Source of the DNA: Bombyx mori
Taxonomy: Eukaryota; Arthropoda; Insecta; Lepidoptera; Bombycidae
NCBI RefSeq assembly: GCF_030269925.1
Contig: NC_085117.1
Coordinates: 6,944,731-7,008,730, forward strand
DNA: 64,000 nucleotides
Reading direction: 5' to 3'
Part shown: piece by piece, positions 13,101 to 25,100 of the stretch
How the letters are laid out: each line of letters opens with the position of its first letter
Numbering within the stretch: position 1 is the first letter of the stretch
Position numbers and translations under genes: made by a program
Notes under the pieces: generated by a model
What the model saw: only the letters and a program-made list of their open reading frames with translations
The model's database searches: none
What the model was told of the DNA's origin: nothing

Positions 13101-16100
13101 AAAAGCCTTTGTATTGTCAACTTTCCAAATATCACTGTTACACAATTCTTTGCGTTAATGCTGTTTTTTCTAGTAAAAACAGTTTATTGTGTCATTGGTT
13201 CAGACAATAAATATTTATTCTGAGCAGTTAGGTATTATACTAAGCTGTTATATTATTCTGCTTTTTCAAGATAGTTATGGAATCATTGGCAAAACAAAGG
13301 CTTGTTTAGTTGGACGATCTAAAAAAATGTGTAACGAAGGAAGGAGCGTCTACATTTAGATTATGCAAGTGTTTGTGCGTTGTCAAGGGTGCACACATTC
13401 AAGTTTCAGAAACAAGGGTAGCGGGACCAAGTTACTTTGGCCTTGCATTCCACATCAAGATCCATTCATAGCGGGGAACATCCAGTGTGTATTGAACTCC
13501 GGTACGCCGCGCGCTCCGCAGTCGGTTTGATCATATGTTTGCGTATTGGCATGAAACGGCAAGTGACCGAATTATTTTTAGCTACGTGTTCAATGGAGAA
13601 GTTGATTATTGGCAATTCCTACGAATGTATGTCGGTAAAAAAATAATATAATGGTTTCAATATTCTAAATATATTGACATAGATTGGGAAAATAAAATGA
13701 GAAAACAAGAAGCCTGCTGAAGGTCTCGCAATATTGACGTGCGTGAATACGGAGCGCGCGGCTGTGTCGGACGCGGGCATCGCTCCAGTCCTTACGTCCG
13801 AGCGGCGGCTTTAAGAGATCGTCCAAGCTAAAGGTGCGTGCGGCCCGCGGGTGCGCGAGGCCCGACACGGAAGGCTTGCGGATACCGAGGCGCGTGAGCA
13901 GCGTGCGCGGCGCCGACTCCTGGCTGGGGGCCGCTGTGGACAAACGGCGCGTCACTCGCGCTCGGCCCGCGGCACCGCTACGTACTGGCCCAGCCGCCGC
14001 GCTAGCCCCACACACACAGGATTGCCAGATATCCGCAATTACGTACGCACGCTATATACGCTCTAATGCGGTGTTTCCCAACGTGGGGCCCACGCCCCGC
14101 AAGGGCGCAATTTGATAATTAAGGGGGACAATCGCACTAAATACATGGTAGGCAATAACTTGGCTCTGCCCCTGGGATTGCTGAAGTCCATGGGCGACGA
14201 TAACCACTCACCATCAGGTGCGCCGTATGCTCGTCTGCCTATAAGGGTAATAAAAAAAAAGTAGAAAATCTTTATTAAAATTATTTTGAATAATGAATTT
14301 CAGTTTTTTATTATATGTTTTGAAATATTAAATTACTGTGTTTTGATAACAATTTCATAGTGATTTCTATAAAATCTATCATTTAGGTTTCGTAAGTGAA
14401 CAAATCAATTCTTTAATGTTAGAAATTATCTATGGGAGGCATACAAATTTTAAAAATGTTAAAGTAGGGCATGGCACAAAAAAGGTTGGGAAGCACTGCT
14501 CTAATGTATCGCTCGGGTTGTTGGAGTGACAGGGGAGTGCAGTCGTAAGAGACTTGCTAACTGACCTTTTTTTTTTTTTTTTTTTATGATTGAAGGATTA
14601 CTGGTGGCCCGGAGGCCTTTCCAGTTTCACCAGGACAGGTGGGCGAGCAAAGGCTCAGCCAGGAGGGGTGGGATTTGCTAACAGCTACCCGACTGCTAAC
14701 TGACCTATCCACTAGGCTTAAAATGGGAAAACGTTAGGCATCGACTTGAACTTTTAGGGGTAAAAATTTTGAAAACATTGTCCAGCTTATTTCTGGCAAT
14801 CCTTAAATTTTGAACATCGATACAATTGTTTTAATCTGGTGCGTTTATGGGGTTGCGAAATAACGTTAATCAAGATTAATTAACTGATTTACTTAATGTT
14901 TGGTAATGTTTATTGTTTCGGAGTATGATGAGTTCGTGTGTATACAATCGTTTAACGAATCATAAAAAGTCTATTTCGATACCGAATTCAAATCGGACGC
15001 TAGATGCTTCTCGCCACACCCAGGAGCTCGGTATCATTACGAAGTTTGCACTAAATTAAAACAATCGTGCACTAAGGGGCCCAGAAACATTCGCCTATCA
15101 TACGGACGCTACATCACGCATGCACCGCGCTATATACACAGTTCATACAAACATTGAATCTACGTACGCACGCGTTTCTGGTACCGCCATTGTTAACGTA
15201 TAAAAACGAATAAAAAAAACGTCAATTGCCACGCGAATTTCTATAGATACAATGCAGTTTATTTTATTGATACAAAAAAAATGTTTATTCAAAGTAAAGA
15301 TTACTATAGTTACTACATTGAGTTTAAGAAATTTGTTTTTACATTGTGATTTGTTTCGTGTTGCAATGGACGTTGTTTAAATTGAATTTAAATTACTCAA
15401 TATGTGTCCTTACCATCCGTAATTCGTGCGATTATTGAGAAAACGATAATTGAGTATAGCCAAACTGAGATTCGTACAAAAAGCATTTACATATAATTCG
15501 TGGTTCGATAATTCTGTTAGTCCCACTCCTAATCAAACAAAAGTCTTCGGTGAAATCTAAAATTGGAAAATTTTCACGTCGCTAGTGCCGGGATGTTATG
15601 AATGAAAACAATTGATGTTTAATTGCGATATCGTAAAAATCGTATATATGTTAAGAATACTGCAAAATTCTGTTATTGGATTTAACAAAAAAACCATTTT
15701 TTTTCAATTTGCAAAAACTAAAATTAATTTAGTTTACTTAATCACCATCACTAAATTCAACTGATCATTTTAAATTCCACCTCGTCCATTTTACGCAGTG
15801 AATGTACCAAAAAGTCGTGGAGTGACTCAAGCGAACGTATTCAATGTGCTAAAATTGTTGAGGGTCGTATAAAATATATCTTATTGGATTAAATGAGTTG
15901 AATATTCATTCGTAGGTCCGTAGTACTTACGTCTCGCGCACCTGTCCGCCTCCTCCGCGAGGAGTTTCTCGATCTTCTCCGGGAAGTGCCTTTTCGCGCA
16001 CCACACGAGCCCGATCATGCCGAGCACTACGAACACCGCGATCAGACCCAACCAGAATGGTTCCTGGAGCATTCGTTGGCCCAAACCGATTATATGGGGC

Positions 16101-19100
16101 GAGGGATTTGGTATTTCGCACCTGGGTGGGAAGTAAAATTTATGAGGCTAGATTTATGTATCCACAACACGACACATACATGAGTGTGATTTGGATTAAT
16201 GACATCTACTGGTGGTAGGACGTCTTGTTAGTCCGCACGGGTAATTACCACCACCCTGCCAGTTTCTGTAGTGAAGCAGTAATGTGTTTCAGTTTGAAAA
16301 GTGGGGCAGCCTTTGTAACTATACTGAGACCTTAGAACTTATATCTCAAGGTGGGTGGACGAGCTCACAGCCCACCTGGTGTTAAGTGGTTACTGGAGCC
16401 CATAGACATCTACAACGTAAATGCGCCACAAACCGAAACGCATTACTGCTTCACGGCAGAATTAGGCAGGTTGGTGGTACCTACCCGTGCGGACTCACAA
16501 GACGTCCTTACCACCAGTAACTACGCAAATTATAATTTTGCAGGTTTAATTTTTATTACACGACGTTATTCCTTCATCGTGGAAGTCAATCGTGAACATT
16601 TGTTAAGTACGTATTTCATTAGAAATATTGGTACCCGACTGCGGGATTCGAACACCGGTGCATCGCTCCACACGAATGCACCGGACGTCTTATCCTTTAG
16701 GCCACGACGACTTCTCACGATCGACATGTTTTTTTTATTACCTACACATTAGGTAGAAAAAAGTATTACGTTAATAGGTGAGCTTACAGGCTCAACCTGA
16801 GAGAATTTGCTTACCCTAGGTCTAGCAAGACATGTGTTTTTTTTTTTTTTTTCGGGTAGAGGGCCGAACCTCCTACGAGGTCCCCGCGCAAAAGGGGCGC
16901 GCGGGGTATGTGAGACTCAACGGTCTGCATGGTATTGTGAGCAGACCGCGGGCCCAAGGATTTTAGGACCCACCCACTAAACGACTCCCCTGCACTCTTA
17001 CACCCGACGTCCGATCCCCTCCGAGGTCAGAACCCGGATGAGCTAGGGGGGCTACCGCGGTCAACACTACAACCAGACGGCGCGGCTCACCCCAAGGACG
17101 CCCAGCCGACGGAACCTTCGAGGCGAATCGAAGGCTCTGAAACGTCGGCCGTCTCGGTACGGCAGCCCGTCGGGCCGCCCAGACGGTGCCGCTGGTGTCC
17201 CGGAATACCCCGCTGGACCAGAACCAGCCTGCCGGGTCGGGACGCGATACACCGTCGACCGGTCCCTCTATTCACTCCACGGCAGCGCGCTAGAGTGCTG
17301 GTAGCGCGCCGCGCGGCCTCACCCCCTCGCAGTTTACCCTCCTAGCTGAGTCTTTTTTTTTTTTTATTGCTTGGATGGGTGGACAAGCTCACAGCCGACC
17401 TGGTGTTAAATGGTTACTGGAGCCCATAGACATCTACAACGTAAATGCGCCACCCACCTTGAGATAAGTTTTAAGGTTTCAGTATAGTTACAACGACTGC
17501 CCTACCCTACAAACCGAAACGCATTGTTGCTTCACAGCAGAAATAGGCAGGCTGGTGGTACCTACCCGTGTGGACTCACAAGAGGTCCTACCACAGTGTC
17601 CATTCGTCCACCCATCCTGGTGAAACTGTGAAGTCCTCAGGGCCACCAGTAATTAAATTTACCTCTTGCCTTTCCAGGAAGGGTTGCACTGGCAGAGGAA
17701 GGCGCCGTCCCGCTCGGTGCAGGCGCCGCGGCTGTTGCAGGGCCGCGAGGCGCAGGGCCGCACGCGCTCGCTGCAACGTCGCCCGCGCCACCCGCGCGCG
17801 CATGCGCACCGGAACGACTCCACGCCGCCGCCCTCGCCTCCCTCGCCCCCCTCGCCGCCGCCCAGCGAGCACTTCCCGAACAAGCACGGCGACCGCTCGC
17901 ACGCGGTCACGAGACAGAACACTCCTAGACAACACTTGTCGATGTTGCTTAACATTCACAAGCGGTTCATGTGGAGTCTTATATTAAAGCCGCTTTTAAG
18001 TCTGTTAAAAAACAAATTCTACATATGCTGATAGCCTTGAGAGGCTATTTCAGCTTCGCCTTGACATGTAGGTGAGCTCGCGGAGCTCAAATCGGAGTGT
18101 TGCTAACCCTTGGCCTAGCAGGACCAGTATTTCGCAGAATCTACCACCGGATCGGAAACGCGACCTACTGAGAAGATCCGGCGAGAAACTCAGTGGGCTG
18201 TATATATGGATTAAAACAATATTGAACGAGTTAATAATTAAGGAGAATGAGATATTCTATTAGTACTCGTACCATAACTTTAAATTAACTTTTTAATTAC
18301 TGTCAATTCTTTTCTGTGAATTCTTTTACGGTACAATTTGGAACCGGTCCTATCACTAAGGTTTCATGAAATATATTGTATTGAGTACATATTTACATAC
18401 ATTCCTGTAAAAAAACAATTCAATTACCTAACGATTAATTCTGTTATTATTTTGCGTGTTACCTGTATAGTATCCAGCACATTCGCAGAAACTTCGAGCG
18501 TCATCAGAGGAGCAACGTCCGTCGTTGAGACACGGGTTTGGGTAGCACGACTCCAAGTTAGTTTCGTCAGGTAGAAGCAGTACTTTACTGTGGTACTCCG
18601 GATCTAAAGGGGCATTATGAAAATAACTTAAAGTTTTCGTAGCCGTTTTTAATTCTAACAACAAGTTGGGGCTTAGTTTAAGCGTCTTCTCGTCAGCAGC
18701 ATCTTGTAACTTAACATCTTGTTACAATTTGTAACGTTTGGATTGGGTTCTGTGTGTTGAATCAATTTATCGGTTTTTCGGCCTCGATCTGTCTTTACTT
18801 GGACTATCGACTATAGCGTCTAAAATCTTCTCTTTCTTCTGACTAGAGACTCCAATTTTTGCTTTCTATATAATGTCGAGAGTACTACTCGTTGTTTTTC
18901 TACGAAATTGTCAATATTTTTTTTTCATTGCTTAGATGGGTGGACGAGCTCACAGCCCACCTGATGTTAAGTGGTTACTGAAGCCCATAGACATCTACAA
19001 CGTAAATGCGCCACCCTCCTTGAGATATAAGTTCTAACGTCTCAGTATACTTATAACCCTTCAAACCGAAGCGCATTACTGCATCACGGCAGAAATAGGC

Positions 19101-22100
19101 CGGGTAAGTACCTACCCGCGCGGACACCCAAGAGGTCCTACCACCAGTGTTCTTATACCATATGTTCTTATATTTCCTTCTGAAAAGCTTCTAGTAACAC
19201 AGTCGTTTTTCCTATTTCCACAAATTACATTATGGTGTGATATTTGAGCTACGGGATATCTCGCAAAAACTTTTCTTTTGAACTATCAAAAACATTTAAA
19301 AATTAAACTGTACGAGTGTTTATTGTTACTGCGTATTTATTAAAATTGAATAAAGCTATCCTACCTTCGTTGACAACAAGTGCTGCGTCCATGTTGACTC
19401 CTCTTTCTCCAGAGTGCTGAGTGATCACCAGCGAATGGAGATACGAGTTTATGACCAGTGGAGCTGTCGGCGCCAGCTTCCTCTTCCTCCTGTCCACCTC
19501 ACACAGGGTCCACTGGGTGCCGTTATTGTCGGTATAGCTGTCTTTAACCTACAAACGAAAGTGAATACGTATTTAATAGGCTTAGAGCAAAGAGGAAGAG
19601 GAAGTGTGAAAGTAACCTCGGTAATCTACAAATTAAAGAGCGGACGGTTAGCGTGGAATGGACATGTGATGCGTAGAGAGGAGATGCGTGTTACTAGGAG
19701 ATGTATGGAAATGGTAGTGCAAGGTAGAGGGGGAAGAGGTCGACCGAAGAAGACATGGATGGAGTGTGTGAATGATGATATGAGAGAGAGAGAGAAGTGA
19801 CTGTTGAGGTGACGGCTGATAGAAGAGAATGGAAGAGAAAAATTAGCTGTGCCGACCCCACCTAGTGGGATAAGGTGGAAAAAAAGAAGAAGAGAACAAA
19901 TCGTTCGCAAATTATTTTCTTTTACGTTCGTCATCAGATTTTCTTCGTTTATTGTTTGTTTCGTAGCAATTGACGAGGTGCAAGTGTTGTCAATTTTAAT
20001 TTTAGGAATAGATTATTTGATTTTAATTTCCAAAAATTTAAAACATTATTTATTTCCTTCTTAATTTGTCAATCGTATGGTTTTTGTATATTAGGTATGG
20101 ACGAATATTAGTTTTATCAATTAAGAATTATTGAACATAGTTACGGCCTGTCTAATACTTAATTACGGGAAACCATAGACATTACAAACAACTAGATGAG
20201 ATTTGAAATTATTTATTAAGCACTTTCAAATTATCTTATAGCTACTTAGGAAACCATAGGCATTACAAACAACTAGATGAGATTTTAAATGATTTACTAA
20301 GCACTTTTTTTTATAGCTAATCCGCAAACCTCGATCCAACCGTTTCCATCCCCGCAGGGCGCCGCGGTGTCCCCCAGCACCACTAGGGTAGTCTTCGCAA
20401 AAGCCAGTGTCAATGTGTGATGGTGCGGTGCGAGCAGCCGGGTGCGGAGGGCGGCGCGCGGGGGGGCGCGCTGAGGCCAGTTCGGAGCCGCCACTCGCCC
20501 CGAGCGGACGTCTCGGAGATCGATCACATTGGACACGTTTAAAAAATTCACTGAAAATCAAAAGCAAGTATTAATGAAACTTTTTACAAAAATCGAGAAA
20601 CAATTTGTAATGTATGTTAACAGACGTTTGCTTAAACTTTATTTCCGACCCAGGCGACGGGACAATGTAAAGTTGACGTCGCCCGAAACTTATCTGGTCA
20701 GATCCCGCGGATCCTCTCGGTGCTTTTAAAGTCTTCAAAGATCGGTCACCGTCCTCGTCGAACTGGTCGATTATGACTTAGAGTTCGACGAGCGAATTAA
20801 CCCATAGACACAGCCCATTGAGCTTGTCGCCGCATCTTCTCAGTGGGTCGCGATTATGGCCCTTTTTTCCTACCTAATCTGATGGACTAGAGATACCATA
20901 TCAGCGTCACCGTGCTACGGTAGTAGATTCCGCGTAGCACTGCTCTTACTAGGGCTAGTGTTAGCAAATTGTCTCACTTCTCCTTGAAGCCGTGAGCTCA
21001 CCTACCCGTCCGCAAGAAGCTGGAAGAGCCCTAATGTTATCAGCAAATAAGTAGGGAAAAAACTTAAGCTATGTATATGTACGTACGATATAAAACTTAT
21101 TCGGTAAAATTTAGCATTCTTCTTCAAGCTTAAGCGACAAGAGTTCCGTTCCGGTGGGTTTTTTATTTATTTCACATATTCACATCTCATATGCAAGAGC
21201 ATAAGGCAAGAGCAAGGCTTAAGAAAGCCTTAACGCCTAAGGCTTAGCCATAGCCATGCTTACCATCTTTAGGTACCTACTTAAATTAGTACAGACGAGT
21301 TGATTATTTTAGCAATAATACCGGTTGTGAAATTACCGGTTGACCAAATCAACTTACCGGTTGTGAAATGTGCTAAAAAACCTTTCCCGGTAACATTCTC
21401 TCCAGTCCTGAGTCTTATCCTCAGAATCTCCGCTTTAGAGACAAAGAGGCTGTTCGTCAAGATATCGGGACTCTGAAACGGTCTGATCGGGAGGTTCTCC
21501 AGGTCGACCTGCACCTCGAGGTACGACTCTTCGCTGACGGAGCCAGTGACGTTGACGGGAACGCCTTTGTCAAAAGTTCCATAGCCGAAATCGAAATAGC
21601 TGATGTTGAGGTAGACTCTTTTACCTGACAATAGAAAATTATTCATAGCTTATGTTAAAACTTACAAAGAAAATCGATTCGATTGGACGGAAGGTTATAA
21701 TCGTTGATTCTGTTAACAATCTATCATACAAAAGCAGCAATGAATAAATAACTTATGTGATAAAATTCACAGGTAAAACAAGTTTATACGCATACCGTAA
21801 CTAGTATGCTTGCATTGTATCTATTACGACAATACGTAAAACGTGATTGCGACATTATTCTAAAGTATGCACTAATATAGAGACGAGAACATCAACAAGA
21901 ATACCGCTTAAAATATATATGAATTTTATTATATAAGTCCCTGCTATGGAAAAGCAAAGTTCAGTTCCAGGAAACCATAAGCTATTATCGCGTTAAAACC
22001 ACGCCCTACGCCTTACACCGATCTTAACAGAATAAATATCAAAATCTCTTGCTTTGTTTGCGCCTCTTTATTTAAGCGCTAAAACGGTTCGCGCGCAGTG

Positions 22101-25100
22101 TGACCAGCATGACCACAAGCTACCGGCGTCACCAGACGCGCAAGGCACGTACTGTAGACTTACACAGCTAATAAAACTAAATTATGGTATTATACTTACC
22201 AGTTGGAGCGAGGATATCAATGGTACAATCCAGATTGGGCAGCAAGAAGTGGGGGAAGTTGGGGCTTTTTAATACTCCTTCCTTGGATGTGAACGTCTGC
22301 GACGGACAGCCAGCGAGCTCCACAGCACGCCACGATAAAGAGAATCCAGAGCCTTGCGTGCTGAAATAAAACACTTTCATTTTATTCGTATGAAACTTCT
22401 AGATATCGAGAGTTAGCGTTTGGGAAACAGAAGTAATCTGCGCTTTAGTAACGATTTTGATTTGTTTTGGGTAATTTGTTTTTTTTCAGATATTCTATTA
22501 CGATGATGTTTGTTTTTTTATTGTTCTTGTAGGCAGACGAGTATAAAAAACTGAAACTTTTAGTGCTTTTACGATTTAACTAATGATTATTTTTCATTAA
22601 CTACATACCTGACACGATACAGCAAAAACACCAATGATTTGTTTTGCTCGTTTCTACATAGCACGCGTTGTAATACAAACAAAAGCATGTGCGGGGTCAT
22701 TAGCCTCGTCTGAACTGAGGAGGTTAACATTGCGTTACATTGCAAGTTCATTTAATATTGATTTGCGAAGCTTTATTTGAAATTGTTTGTTAGTAGGAAA
22801 TGATAGTGTTGAATGATATTTACTTACTTGTAATCAGAATGGAAATGTAGGACAGCTCGGTGACCGTCGGCTACCCATCTTGTCTCGGCGACGTTGCCGC
22901 AATACCTCGATGACTTCATAGTTTGGACATCACGTAACTAAAAATACATTGCGTAATTTTTTATTGCTTAGGTGTGTGGATGAGCTCACGGCCCACTTGG
23001 TGTGAAGTGGTTACCGGAGCCCATGGACATCTACAACGTAAATGCTGCCACCCACCTTGAGATATAAGTTCTAAGGTCTCAGTTTAGTTACAACGGCTGT
23101 CCCACCTTTCAAACCGAAACGCATTACTGTTTCACGGCAGAAATAGGCAGGGTGGTGGTACCTACCCGTGCGAACTTACAAGACACCCTACCACCAGTAA
23201 CTAAGGTTGAATTGTTGGTGCTAAGGCAGCCGTCGTCTCCCTTATTTTTGTCGCGAATTGCTTTGTGGTTTGTAGGGCGGGTAGGACAACATAAAGGTGG
23301 ATGAAGGAGTTAATTTTGTTGCGTCTTTCGATCCGGTAATGACTAATGACCCGGTAATTAGTCTTAGTTGGGCTTAGTTGCACAGATTCGCCAGTAAGAA
23401 TGTTCTCGTTTCAAGGAACAAGGGCTTTAAATTTTAGATGATTTCAATTAAAACTTTATTTTTGAAGCGCTGTCTACCACGTCTTTTCGAATTGTACTTA
23501 ATATTAATTTTCGATTATTTAATGTACGTAATACATAACATTATATATAGTATAGTTTAGTTAAAAAGTAAATATTTTTTAAGCATTTCTCAAAAATACA
23601 CTATAAAAAAGACCTAATCTTTCTGAACATAGGAGTTTTTTTTTATGGCTCATGTAGCCAGATGAGCATACGACCATCCTCATGGTAAGTGGTTATCGTC
23701 GCCCATGGACGTCAGCAATGCCAGAGTCAGAGAGAAGCCATTTCAGTAAAGTCTAAGCCTCGACTAAGTCGAGGGCATTGCTAGTTTTTAACATTTTTGT
23801 AGTTTGTATTTTTAATACTCTTTTATATTTATAGGTTTTTAGAATGTAGATAATATATTTTTTATTCGCTTCATTAAGGTCTAAAATAATATAAAATCTA
23901 ATATCTTAAAGAAAATCTACGCTAAATTGCCTTCATTCAAAATAGATTCGTAAAATCATCGCATTACGATAACAATCCGCTTAACTTGTACGAGACGGCT
24001 TAAGTCGTTAAGCGCGGTCGAGACGTAACCTTGAACTTGCGGAATTAAGTTCAATACAAATCGGATATAATATTCTCCGAATAGAATTCGGATTTTAGTA
24101 CTTATCAAAATGAAGACAAGATCATCTCTAAATAGATATTTAGGGCATATTAGGAGATTCGTAAAACCGATAATACTTCGATAAATTTAATTCGCGCAGT
24201 CTTGAATATGAACGTGACATTTTCGTACGAATTGTTTAGGCTTAATATTGAATTGAATTATACATATTTTATTCTTGAACATAGCTCTTCGATTTGCTAG
24301 TGTAAAACAGTCCTATCCAATTTCTTATTGACAGAATATTTATCTCTTTCTCTCTGTGCGTCGTGTTCTTCAGTGCTGAAGGTCGTGACCTTTACGGAAC
24401 ATTTTTGTTTGGACTATGTTCCTCCATTCCTTCCTGTCCTCCGCGCAGCAGATAGCGACATTGATGCTGGAGTCCAAAGCAGTCTTAATCTGATCGGACC
24501 AGCGCATGGGACTACGCCCCCTAGGCCTTCCACTTTGCTGGTGATAATTAGTCTTTCGAGATTGTCGCCCTTTTTCCTCGCAACATGACCGAAAAACTCG
24601 AAAATCCTACGTAGGCAAGTGGTGGAGAGTGTTGTGGAGACATCGTTCTTCCAGGATTGATGCGTTTGTCCGATGCGCCGTCCAGGGAATCCGCAGCACT
24701 TTCCTCCAGCACCTCATCTCAAACACGTCGACCCGATATCGATCAGCCTTCTTGAGTGTCCACGTCACCGCCCCATATAAGAAGATAATAAAGCCAGAAT
24801 ATTTATAGTAATTAATTTTCTATTCAATTTCAGAGTTTTCTAATGCTTTCCCGGCTAGTTCTCGTATTAAAGAATGGATTTTGTTGTTCTTATTTAATTT
24901 TAAAATTAAACGAATTGGCGACTGAAACCATTTTCAATTCACAACTGTAATTGCGGGGATTATGCAGCGCTAATACTGATTCTACTCTTTGGTTAAGATT
25001 AAGATGGTGCAAATGGGACGGTGTGAGTTCGAAGGTCCCCCCTTGACGACTCGCATCATACCCTATATTATTGCCATGTCGACTTATAGAATAACTCGAT

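Noticed and set aside
13834..14115. Plus-strand Arg/Ala-rich frame
   Set aside because: Antisense to the receptor exon 13796-13933 and runs into the hAT element.
17568..18031. Plus-strand Arg-rich frames
   Set aside because: Antisense shadows of the GC-rich EGF exon.
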